A stretch of 6,837 nucleotides of DNA from JBOFMT01 sp051658525 (lineage in GTDB: Bacteria; Bacillota_I; Bacilli_A; Erysipelotrichales; Erysipelotrichaceae). Position 1 is the first letter of the stretch, and each line of letters starts with the position of its first letter. The notes beneath the pieces are model-generated. The model saw nothing but the letters and a program-made list of their open reading frames with translations. It had not been told where the DNA came from and made no database searches. The DNA lies in NCBI GenBank assembly GCA_051658525.1, contig JBOFMT010000052.1:1-6837 (forward strand). Direction: 5' to 3'. The position numbers were made by a program, and so were the translations under genes. Positions 1 through 6,222 of this stretch are shown piece by piece.

Positions 1-136
1 AAACATGTGATATCTTCCATATCCTTAGGGTCAGGTTTTAATAACCTTTGAAATTACACGAATCTAAAACTATACTCAACTGTGCTTTTAATTTCAACAG
101 GTTTTAATAACCTTTGAAATTACACGAATCTAAAAC
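1..136 (-). CRISPR. Type II-A CRISPR array, leader-proximal end (continues beyond the left edge)
   Basis: Two identical 36-nt repeats lie at 101-136 and 35-70. On the plus strand each starts GTTTTAATAACC and ends CGAATCTAAAAC. Positions 1-4 (AAAC) are the last bases of a third repeat, because the spacing is exactly 30 nt. Spacers are 71-100 and 5-34, both 30 nt, the usual type II-A size. The transcribed sense is the minus strand: in that sense the repeat starts GTTTTAGATTCGTG, like the GTTTTAGA start of other II-A repeats. The cas operon reads in the same direction, and the plus-strand tracrRNA is complementary to this sense. The leader end is therefore 136 and the newest spacer is 71-100. 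Both complete repeats are identical, as expected at the young end. Spacer targets cannot be determined from the window. Confidence 0.98.
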
Positions 137-142
137 CTCAAT
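137..142 (-). promoter_or_regulatory. Leader-anchoring-like site at the leader-repeat junction
   Basis: The minus strand reads ATTGAG immediately before the first repeat. It is one base shorter than the ATTTGAG anchoring sequence described at the same place in streptococcal II-A leaders, where it sets the site of spacer insertion. Position and sequence both fit; function is inferred. Confidence 0.55.
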
Positions 143-163
143 CGTGTTATTTACAAGGTTATT
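142..163 (-). repeat. Inverted degenerate CRISPR repeat core (anti-repeat) inside the leader
   Basis: On the plus strand this segment starts TCGTGTTATTT and ends AAGGTTATT. It aligns without gaps to positions 10-31 of the crRNA-sense repeat with 19 of 22 bases identical; mismatches are at 148, 153 and 154. Its orientation is opposite to the array repeats, so a leftward leader transcript would carry an anti-repeat much like that of the tracrRNA. It could form 19 Watson-Crick pairs with the first repeat (106-127) across a 14-nt loop (128-141), with one 2x2 internal loop and one A-A mismatch. The alignment is seen directly; RNA folding and function are inferred. Leader-repeat pairing has been reported to favour processing of the newest crRNA in S. 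pyogenes. Confidence 0.85.
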
Positions 164-191
164 GTATGGTTATTTAAGTGCCACGACACAC

Positions 192-875
192 CTACTTTAA
201 CCATTCAACGTAGTCTTTATCTACTTCTAGTATACCAAGAGCATTTATATTTGGATATAGGCATTTATCAACAAATAATATCTTTTGATTACAAACTTGA
301 GCATACTCTACAATATTGTCCATATCTTCTTCACTAATATAATTCAATTGATTTATAAAGATCAGTAATTTATCAGGATAGAAATATGCATATACATCAA
401 TGATATATTGAATCTTCTCAAAAAGACTCTCGAATTGATTTAAGAACGAAATATTTAAATCTTTCAATATCTCGATAAAAGGTACTTCTGTACTATAGTC
501 AAGTTCAAAAGGTAAATCATATAAGTACTCAGAGAATGAAGTTAACTCCTTTTGTATTCTACTAGTTTTTTCTAACTTTTGCTCTATATCAATCGTTGCA
601 ACTTGATCAATATACTTTAAAAACATTGCATTACTTTTCATTTCTACTGTATTAAATTTTAATATATCTGTTATTACTAAAGCATTTTTATCCAAATCTA
701 ATACTTGATTGTTTAAAGATAATACAATTTTTTCCTCAAAATTATCTACCCAATTACAATGACACAACTGATTAACTACGTTGATAAACATATTATGTTG
801 TATTAACTGCAAACTCCATACACAGTGTTGTTTAAAATCTATCTTATGTTCCAATGAAAATATGGATAGTTTCAT
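192..875 (-). CDS. csn2: Csn2, type II-A spacer-acquisition protein
   Basis: The 227-residue product matches the length of the short Csn2 family (about 220 aa). Csn2 forms a ring-shaped tetramer that slides on dsDNA ends with bound calcium and works with Cas1, Cas2 and Cas9 in taking up new spacers; it is not needed for interference. Family-like stretches visible here are ALVITDILKFN (about residues 65-75), the acidic helical middle, and KLLIFINQLNYIS (about 169-181), which corresponds to the KLLIFVNSG-type segment of S. pyogenes Csn2, followed by ILFVD. The start ATG (873-875) overlaps the cas2 stop as ATGA and is preceded by a good Shine-Dalgarno site GAAAGGA at 886-892. It ends with TAG and is the last gene before the leader, the usual II-A order. 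No truncation or frameshift is seen. Confidence 0.93.
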   Translation of the reverse strand: MKLSIFSLEHKIDFKQHCVWSLQLIQHNMFINVVNQLCHCNWVDNFEEKIVLSLNNQVLDLDKNALVITDILKFNTVEMKSNAMFLKYIDQVATIDIEQKLEKTSRIQKELTSFSEYLYDLPFELDYSTEVPFIEILKDLNISFLNQFESLFEKIQYIIDVYAYFYPDKLLIFINQLNYISEEDMDNIVEYAQVCNQKILFVDKCLYPNINALGILEVDKDYVEWLK

Positions 876-1192
876 AAAACAATCATCCTTTCGGTTGAAT
901 CTATAACTGTATTTTGTGCTTCTCCACTAATGAAAACAATATTGTTAAACTGTTTTTCCGTAAGCACTATTATTGTAATATGTCCTTTATTTGGAGCATA
1001 TTGGCTCACATGGTGTTTGATCGCATTTGCAGATGTAATATTTAATGCTAAACGTACATATACTGATTCTTGAAACATAATAAATCCATCGTGTAATAAA
1101 TTATTTCTAAAATGACGGTAACTTTTTAAGTCAATAGATGATGTCATAGGTAAATCAAACAATACCATTACTCTCATATGACGAAAACTCAT
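872..1192 (-). CDS. cas2: Cas2, CRISPR adaptation endoribonuclease-fold protein
   Basis: The 106-residue product has the Cas2 ferredoxin-like fold signature: the first beta strand MRVMVLFDLP (residues 6-15) with the conserved acidic residue D13, then YRHFRNNLLHDGFIMFQESVYVR (about 25-47), and GHITIIVLTEKQF (about 70-82). Cas2 dimers bridge two Cas1 dimers to form the integrase complex that inserts spacers; nuclease activity is generally not needed for this. The ATG at 1190-1192 overlaps the cas1 stop by 4 nt (ATGA). An internal Met6 is another possible start, but the N-terminal MSFRHMR resembles the MSYRYMR of S. pyogenes Cas2, which favours the longer form. There is no strong Shine-Dalgarno site, so translation probably depends on coupling to cas1. 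The 3' end overlaps csn2 in the same way. Confidence 0.95.
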   Translation of the reverse strand: MSFRHMRVMVLFDLPMTSSIDLKSYRHFRNNLLHDGFIMFQESVYVRLALNITSANAIKHHVSQYAPNKGHITIIVLTEKQFNNIVFISGEAQNTVIDSTERMIVL

Positions 1193-2058
1193 ATCAAACT
1201 TACGTTTGCAATCAATGATAAATCATTGTGTTGTATTGCATTAAACACTGAATATACAAAGATACCAATACCGTCATTAACATAGTGGATTTCATCATTT
1301 ACTTTAACTTTACTGTTCAATAAATTAATAAGTTCTAATTTATACTTACCATCAAATACAGTATGTTGATTTTTAATAACATACTCATCAACAATTGGTC
1401 GAAAAACTTCCATTAGGTCTGAAGCAAGGTTATGATGATTAAATTCATTCACGTGTTTGATTCCTATTTGTGTTAGATACCCCTTTGCTACGATTGCTTT
1501 ACTTACTGCAGAAAGTAGTATTGCATAACCATAGTTTAAAGCTGAATTTCGATCATCATCTTCTGAGCGATTAAAATAATCTAAAAACAAGTGTTCAAAG
1601 TATATCTTAGCAGCTAAACCTTCTTTATTAGTGCTATCTTTAGAAACTACCTCTTGGCTAACCTCTAATATATATTCACTTTTTTCTTTATGAATAGGTT
1701 CCAGTACTTTAGCTTGATTTCGGATTTTTTGCTTGATTACCTCTTTCCAAACTTCTCCACAAAAATCACGGTCCCAGTTAATCTGCTGACCAATTTTTTT
1801 AGATGAATTGTGAGCATTATGTAAACCCAGTGTATGTGCTAGTGGAAGATGCTTTTCATCACAATAAATTATACCAATCTTTCGCTTTACTAACTCACTA
1901 ATCAAGTAAGCTGTTAAGCTTACTTGTAGTGAATCAATAATGACTACTGATATTTCATTTAAGTGAATTGTTACTACTTCTTCATTACGGATAATCATGT
2001 ATTCATTCTTAAAGCTTAAGTGAGAATGCTTTGTAACGACTATCGTTCTCCAACTCAT
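1189..2058 (-). CDS. cas1: Cas1, type II-A CRISPR integrase
   Basis: The 289-residue product has the normal length for type II Cas1. Cas1 is the metal-dependent integrase that joins new spacers to the leader-end repeat as a Cas1-Cas2 complex. The N-terminal beta domain covers about residues 1-75 (SWRTIVVTKHSHLSFKNEY), followed by the alpha-helical catalytic domain. The expected metal ligands are E146 (in NKEGLAAKIYF), H202 (in GIKHVNEFN) and E217 (in LASDLMEVFRP). Their spacing of 56 and 15 residues equals that of E149, H205 and E220 in S. pyogenes Cas1. The start ATG (2056-2058) overlaps the cas9 stop as ATGA; AAAGAG about 9 nt upstream can serve as a weak ribosome binding site. The gene is intact and belongs to the cas9-cas1-cas2-csn2 operon. 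Confidence 0.97.
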   Translation of the reverse strand: MSWRTIVVTKHSHLSFKNEYMIIRNEEVVTIHLNEISVVIIDSLQVSLTAYLISELVKRKIGIIYCDEKHLPLAHTLGLHNAHNSSKKIGQQINWDRDFCGEVWKEVIKQKIRNQAKVLEPIHKEKSEYILEVSQEVVSKDSTNKEGLAAKIYFEHLFLDYFNRSEDDDRNSALNYGYAILLSAVSKAIVAKGYLTQIGIKHVNEFNHHNLASDLMEVFRPIVDEYVIKNQHTVFDGKYKLELINLLNSKVKVNDEIHYVNDGIGIFVYSVFNAIQHNDLSLIANVSLI

Positions 2059-5000
2059 AACGTATAACTCTTTGTTATTAATCCAGTGATGGATTCATCT
2101 ACGAAAGTCCAGTTAGTGCAGTCTGTTGGGCGATTGCACAATCGTCCTTCGCGGTCCGTTCCTCCGATTTTCTTAAGATTGCCATTAATACTTGAAGCTT
2201 TCATGACTTTCAAAATTTCAAAAACATTTTTTTTCTTCTCAGCCACTTCTAGGTTTACATACTTTTCTTTAACAGTGACTATTTTTTTATGAACACCCGA
2301 AAATAGTGGATAATAATTCTTCATTTTATTACATAGTTCATCATATGTTTCAATTAACTGTTCATTGCAATCAGCAATTGCACATATAACCTCTTCTTCT
2401 GTTTTACATTTCGCAAGTTTTCTATCTATATCAACAGTAATAGTTTCTAAATATTCATTGTCTAGGTGCAATTGTCGATTATTAATCCATTCAGTATGAG
2501 ATACTAAACGCAAATCATTTCCAGCTTGTTGAAATCTTTGATACTTACAGATTTTTTCCTTTACAACACGATAATCGCATTCTAATGTTTCATTCAAATA
2601 ACTAGTAATTGCATCTTTTTTAGTCTTTTCTAAAGCAACAATTCTTACTGGTAAGCCAACTAAATTAAGTTGTCTTTTTTTCTTCTTATCGAGTTTTTCC
2701 ACAATACAGTAATACTGCATCTCTTCACTTGAATATCCTCCATAATCTTCAGCTGGTAACAACTTACTCTTATCTAACGGATGTTTCCCTAATGAAATTT
2801 TTGCTGTTGCTTTTGGGTAAACTGTTTGATTATAGAATCCATGAACTAAATTTTCTTCCAACTTTCTAGTCACAATAACTTCAGGAAGTCGATATCCTTG
2901 TTTCAAATGTTTGATAGCAGTAGAAAATTGCCATACTTCTCCAGTTTCATTATTAACATAATCTTTTACAAAAGAATCTATTAGAAAACCGTGCTTTCCT
3001 TTTTTATCCATATCTTTTTTACTTGATTTACTATATTTTTTAAACTCAGAATAGATGAATTCTTTTTCTAACTTTGGATATCGATTACGAATAAATAAAC
3101 CCATATGGATTGCTAAAAGCGCGTCAAATGCATGATGATGATCATTTACTTCACGTGATTTAATAAAGTCCAATTTACTTCGTAATTCACTTAGTGTATT
3201 CGCTCGTATCGCATGTACTTTGGTATCTTGATATCCTTGTGTCAAAATATTTACAACATGTTTAGTAATTTGTCTGGTTTCTACCAATTGCCGTGCAACA
3301 AAGCTTGCTTCTTGTCCTTCAGAGAAACTAGTCCGCATCAAAGAAGCATATTTCTTTTCTCCAATGAGTTTTTTATCCAACAACATCTTCCAAAAAGCTA
3401 ACACTTCAGATTCTTTCTGTGCAAATTTTGCTTTGATAATATCTTTAGGGAATTTATCATCTCCTTTGATTTTATTGTACGTTCCAATTACGAGAGCCTT
3501 GTTTTCAAGACTATCATCCTTTACCATTGATCTTGGAATAATATGGTCAACATCGTAATGTTGTAATTGATTTAAATCTAGTTTTTCCTTGGAATAGAGG
3601 CAACGACCAAGCTGAATGAAATACAGGTAAACGCGCTCATTTTGTAGGAACGTACGATCAGCTTTATCTAGTTCATCTTTTATATGTTTATCAACATTAC
3701 CATGCTCTTTATACATTTTTTCAATCGCCGTTTTTCTATTTACACTTCGCTTTTTCTCATCTTCACTTCTTGCCATCTCTACAAAAATACTATTGGGTTC
3801 ACACCCACATAGTGCAACAATCTCCTTAACTATTAGCATACTTTGCCAAATACCACGTTTGATTGCTGGAGAACCAGCTAACTCTTTCACTGTTTGATAA
3901 GATAATGGATCACCAGTAAGCGAAAGACTTTCATCTATTTGCTTTTTGAAACTTAATTTCGTATTAGTAATTAATTTCATGAACACATCAGAGTCACGTT
4001 CTAAGTAATCCATAATACTGAATGATTCTTGTGTTTGCTCATCTTTGTGTTTTAAGACTGTCAATAATTTATTAGATAGCTGCCCCCATCCTTTATAAGG
4101 AAGTTTTAATATTTTTGCTAGTTGTTCCCTAGTAATACTAGGATACTCTTGTTGGAGCTTTTCTTTTACGATTTGACGATCTTCAAATATGGTCAAGTAG
4201 TAAATAATCGTTTCAATCATATCAATATTGGAAGTATCCACAACTCCAAAAATACGAATAAAGTCCAATTCAGAAGATAGGTTATTTGCAAATTTATCTT
4301 CATCCGAAAAACCTTTAATATCTGCAACTCCATAGAATGCTTCTTGCAAAGTAGATGTATTTATTAAATCTTCTTTTTTAACAGTCTTCTTCTTTTTTTC
4401 GATAAACAATGTTTGAATCAATTCCTCTTTCATCGTTTGCGTTAGCTTAGACTCTTTTTCTTGCCCTGCTACAATAATTTTTAACTGATTTATTTCATTT
4501 AAAAGCATAAATCGTTTATATGTAATACTATTTTTAGGTAATACTTCCTCTCCCATTAAATACGTACAAGTATTTGTCATTCGCTTAATAAAAGCTTCTG
4601 CAGATGCATGACGATCTACTTTCTCTTCAAAATTCCAAGGTGTAATCTTTCCTGCTTCTTTTCGAACCATCCAGTTAAAATCATTTTTATCCTGTGGTTT
4701 GTTTAATGGTCCTACATAATATGGAATTCTAAAACGAATTAGCTGATTGAGATTTTTTTCCACAAGTTCAGGATAGTATACTGATTGATTTGCTATGATA
4801 GCCGAAAATTCTTTTTCATGTAACTGAAATGGAATAGCGGCATTTGCTTTACTCGTTTGTAAGCTTAAGAAGGATCCTTCCTCTACTTTTGATAAGATAT
4901 CTTGCTTAATCGAAAGATCTATTTCTACTTTATCAATCATTGCCTTTACTTTTTTATAAAAGTTAATGGCATCCATTTTCCCAGAAGCGTGAATATATTG

Positions 5001-6065
5001 TTCATAAATACAATCCTGATTTTTTTTATTTTTAAACATTTCTTTATAAAGTTTTGGTTGCGAGCGCAATACGGATTTCAGTTGTTTGAGATCAGCTTTA
5101 TGGGTATCATATTTCTTTATCATCGCACTTGAGATTGAAGTTTCACCTAAAAGAACCTGTTGTAGCACTGCCCAAGCGTAGACTTGATTAATCAAAGCGA
5201 ACTCCTCACTGTAAGCTTCAAGTAAACTATCGTATTTTTCGACCTTATCATCAACATAGTCATTCGATAGTGAGAAACTTAGTTTCTTACCATCTTCTTC
5301 TAAAAGTTGTTCATCATCAAATAGTACAGCGAAATTTGCTTTTAAACCGATTAAGGATTTAGCTAACTCAGCACATCGTTTTACTTCAAAACCTTCCAAT
5401 GTAGATAAGATATTTACAAATCGTTCTGTCTTCACTTTTCTAGCAATACTAACATCTTTTAAAACTCCGATAAGCTGTTCGACTTGCGCTTCCACATCAA
5501 TTCCACAAACATTTTTAAATACTACTAGCAACGCTTCTTCTACTGCAGTAGTATCCTGAATATTGAATTCTTGTCCCTCAAATAAGAAATGCCCACGATA
5601 TTTTAAACAATGATGAAGTGCTAAGTAAATAAGTCTTGGATCGGCTTTTTCGGTTTGTTCGACCAAAGCAGCACGTAAGTGATAAATGGTAGGATATTGT
5701 TGATAATAACTTTTATCAGTTAATTCACCATCTTCAAATAGATTGAACTTCGTTTTATAACCTAAACTATCCTTTGCTAATAATTTTGATGCTTTTAACT
5801 TCATGAAGAAATTATCATCAACAGCTTGTACCATTGGTGCTAGTTGTTCTTGTAACAAAGTGATACGTTGCTTTCTACGTTGTAACCTTCTACGGGTAGA
5901 ACGAAATACACGTCTAGCTTGTGCTGTTTCCGCAATATCAAATAAACGTACTCCCATAGCACGCTTGCCTTTGATCCGGATGATTTTACCTTCCATATCC
6001 GTGACTGCCCAACCAACACTTGCATCTCCAATATCGAGACCTATACAGTATTCTCTTTTTTCCAT
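2055..6065 (-). CDS. cas9: Cas9, type II-A RNA-guided DNA endonuclease
   Basis: The 1336-residue product is an intact large Cas9, close to S. pyogenes Cas9 (1368 aa). With crRNA and tracrRNA it cuts protospacers next to a PAM and also helps select spacers. RuvC-I is GLDIGDASVGWAV with D11; the arginine-rich bridge helix spans about 50-75. The REC lobe follows, with the II-A-like YPTIYHLR (124-131) and KYRGHFL (155-161). RuvC-II is FVEMAR with E763. HNH is YDVDHIIPRS with D840, H841 and N864. RuvC-III is HHHAFDA with H978 and D981. A PAM-interacting domain runs from about 1090 and ends in DESITGLITK, matching the QSITGL end of SpCas9. All catalytic residues are present, so active cleavage is predicted. 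Unlike streptococcal Cas9s it has only a short link between RuvC-I and the bridge helix. Its ATG (6063-6065) has AAAGGG 10 nt upstream. The PAM cannot be read from the sequence. Confidence 0.98.
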   Translation of the reverse strand: MEKREYCIGLDIGDASVGWAVTDMEGKIIRIKGKRAMGVRLFDIAETAQARRVFRSTRRRLQRRKQRITLLQEQLAPMVQAVDDNFFMKLKASKLLAKDSLGYKTKFNLFEDGELTDKSYYQQYPTIYHLRAALVEQTEKADPRLIYLALHHCLKYRGHFLFEGQEFNIQDTTAVEEALLVVFKNVCGIDVEAQVEQLIGVLKDVSIARKVKTERFVNILSTLEGFEVKRCAELAKSLIGLKANFAVLFDDEQLLEEDGKKLSFSLSNDYVDDKVEKYDSLLEAYSEEFALINQVYAWAVLQQVLLGETSISSAMIKKYDTHKADLKQLKSVLRSQPKLYKEMFKNKKNQDCIYEQYIHASGKMDAINFYKKVKAMIDKVEIDLSIKQDILSKVEEGSFLSLQTSKANAAIPFQLHEKEFSAIIANQSVYYPELVEKNLNQLIRFRIPYYVGPLNKPQDKNDFNWMVRKEAGKITPWNFEEKVDRHASAEAFIKRMTNTCTYLMGEEVLPKNSITYKRFMLLNEINQLKIIVAGQEKESKLTQTMKEELIQTLFIEKKKKTVKKEDLINTSTLQEAFYGVADIKGFSDEDKFANNLSSELDFIRIFGVVDTSNIDMIETIIYYLTIFEDRQIVKEKLQQEYPSITREQLAKILKLPYKGWGQLSNKLLTVLKHKDEQTQESFSIMDYLERDSDVFMKLITNTKLSFKKQIDESLSLTGDPLSYQTVKELAGSPAIKRGIWQSMLIVKEIVALCGCEPNSIFVEMARSEDEKKRSVNRKTAIEKMYKEHGNVDKHIKDELDKADRTFLQNERVYLYFIQLGRCLYSKEKLDLNQLQHYDVDHIIPRSMVKDDSLENKALVIGTYNKIKGDDKFPKDIIKAKFAQKESEVLAFWKMLLDKKLIGEKKYASLMRTSFSEGQEASFVARQLVETRQITKHVVNILTQGYQDTKVHAIRANTLSELRSKLDFIKSREVNDHHHAFDALLAIHMGLFIRNRYPKLEKEFIYSEFKKYSKSSKKDMDKKGKHGFLIDSFVKDYVNNETGEVWQFSTAIKHLKQGYRLPEVIVTRKLEENLVHGFYNQTVYPKATAKISLGKHPLDKSKLLPAEDYGGYSSEEMQYYCIVEKLDKKKKRQLNLVGLPVRIVALEKTKKDAITSYLNETLECDYRVVKEKICKYQRFQQAGNDLRLVSHTEWINNRQLHLDNEYLETITVDIDRKLAKCKTEEEVICAIADCNEQLIETYDELCNKMKNYYPLFSGVHKKIVTVKEKYVNLEVAEKKKNVFEILKVMKASSINGNLKKIGGTDREGRLCNRPTDCTNWTFVDESITGLITKSYTL
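6020..6047 (+). promoter_or_regulatory. Weak candidate promoter for a longer tracrRNA
   Basis: TTGCAT at 6020-6025 and TATACA at 6042-6047 are 16 nt apart on the plus strand, inside the antisense of the cas9 5' end. A start near 6054 would give a tracrRNA that includes the repeat-like segment at 6083-6113. The match to consensus is moderate and an AT-rich region yields such pairs by chance, so this is only a candidate. Confidence 0.2.
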
Positions 6066-6072
6066 CTTTTAC

Positions 6073-6101
6073 TTGCCCTTTCTTTATTTATCGTGTATAG
6101 T
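6073..6101 (+). promoter_or_regulatory. Predicted sigma-A-type promoter of the tracrRNA
   Basis: TTGCCC (6073-6078) and TATAGT (6096-6101) are separated by 17 nt, the optimal spacing, and predict a start near 6108, seven nt before the anti-repeat. This yields a tracrRNA of about 115 nt. The promoter lies in the 5' untranslated region of the divergent cas9 gene. Confidence 0.65.
6076..6081 (-). promoter_or_regulatory. cas9 ribosome binding site overlapping the tracrRNA -35 box
   Basis: The minus strand reads AAAGGG, 10 nt before the cas9 ATG, which supports that start codon. The same bases on the plus strand form most of the predicted tracrRNA -35 element (TTGCCC, 6073-6078), so neither site can change freely. 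Confidence 0.7.
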
Positions 6102-6113
6102 CAAATTAGGTAC
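6083..6113 (+). repeat. Degenerate crRNA-sense repeat-like segment upstream of the anti-repeat
   Basis: On the plus strand TCGTGTA (6091-6097), TCAAA (6101-6105) and GGTAC (6109-6113) appear in the same order as TCGTGTA, TCAAA and GGTTA in the crRNA-sense repeat. They can pair with the anti-repeat downstream: 6091-6097 with 6135-6141, 6101-6105 with 6127-6131, and 6109-6113 with 6121-6126 (one bulged A). The loop is UAUUUUA. U-A pairs between 6083-6086 and 6147-6150 could rebuild the lower stem. Such an arrangement is that of the S. pyogenes long tracrRNA (tracr-L). The bases and pairing are seen directly; transcription and function are inferred. The predicted -10 box of the short tracrRNA lies inside this segment, so only a transcript starting further upstream would contain it. 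Confidence 0.5.
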
Positions 6114-6160
6114 TATTTTAGTAACCTTTGAAATTACACGAAGAGTTAAAATAAAATGTA

Positions 6161-6188
6161 AATCTAAATGAATGACGGGAGCCGTCAA
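6161..6188 (-). promoter_or_regulatory. Candidate promoter of the cas9 operon inside the tracrRNA gene
   Basis: On the minus strand TTGACG (6183-6188) is followed after 16 nt by TAGATT (6161-6166). This predicts a start near 6154 and a cas9 leader of about 89 nt that is antisense to the tracrRNA anti-repeat. The -35 box sits on the tracrRNA hairpin. The 43 nt left between tracrRNA start and cas9 hold no better promoter. An alternative is the extended -10 at 6257-6265. Confidence 0.35.
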
Positions 6189-6199
6189 TCCTACAAATC

Positions 6200-6222
6200 A
6201 AACAGCTATTGCTGTTTTTTTT
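6200..6222 (+). terminator. Rho-independent terminator of the tracrRNA
   Basis: AAACAGC (6200-6206), loop TATT (6207-6210) and GCTGTTT (6211-6217) form a 7-bp hairpin running into eight T (6215-6222). Position and shape fit the final hairpin seen at the end of tracrRNAs. Confidence 0.92.

Larger units (their letters stand above)
137..191 (-). promoter_or_regulatory. CRISPR leader between csn2 and the first repeat
   Basis: This ~55-nt AT-rich stretch separates the csn2 stop codon from the first repeat on the leader side. Read on the minus strand it ends CGATTGAG directly at the repeat. ATTGAG (137-142) resembles the ATTTGAG leader-anchoring sequence that guides Cas1-Cas2 integration in studied streptococcal II-A systems. 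A possible -10 box TACAAT lies at 161-166 (minus), but I see no convincing -35 box at 16-18 nt. No terminator hairpin follows csn2, so the array may be reached partly by read-through from the cas operon. The leader also contains an inverted copy of the repeat core, listed separately. Confidence 0.8.
6108..6222 (+). ncRNA. tracrRNA of the type II-A system
   Basis: The anti-repeat (6115-6152) matches the plus-strand array repeat at 26 of its first 28 positions. One of the two differences (6121) becomes a G-U pair. Then come four bases GAGT (6143-6146) opposite GA of the crRNA, reproducing the bulge of SpCas9 duplexes, and TAAAAT (6147-6152), which pairs with the crRNA 5' GUUUUA. Downstream are a 20-nt AU-rich linker (6153-6172), a perfect 6-bp hairpin TGACGG-GAG-CCGTCA (6173-6187) and a terminator hairpin. 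The RNA guides RNase III cutting of pre-crRNA and anchors Cas9. It is divergent from cas9, with only about 43 nt between its predicted start and the cas9 ATG. The 5' end is predicted from the promoter, not measured. The linker lacks an obvious nexus hairpin directly after the lower stem. Confidence 0.93.

Noticed and set aside
32..100. CAG before both complete repeats on the plus strand, suggesting a 39-nt repeat
   Set aside because: Only two boundaries are visible, three shared bases can occur by chance, and 36-nt repeats with 30-nt spacers are the II-A norm.
192..2058. A new accessory protein among the small cas genes
   Set aside because: All three have the lengths, order and motifs of cas1, cas2 and csn2; no extra gene is present between cas9 and the array.
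2086..6171. Plus-strand open frames of 62-122 codons within the cas9 region, and a 63-codon minus-strand frame at 5840-6031
   Set aside because: They lie antisense to or out of frame with the intact cas9, have low-complexity or unrecognisable products and no credible ribosome binding site. The one at 5803-6171 also runs over the tracrRNA.
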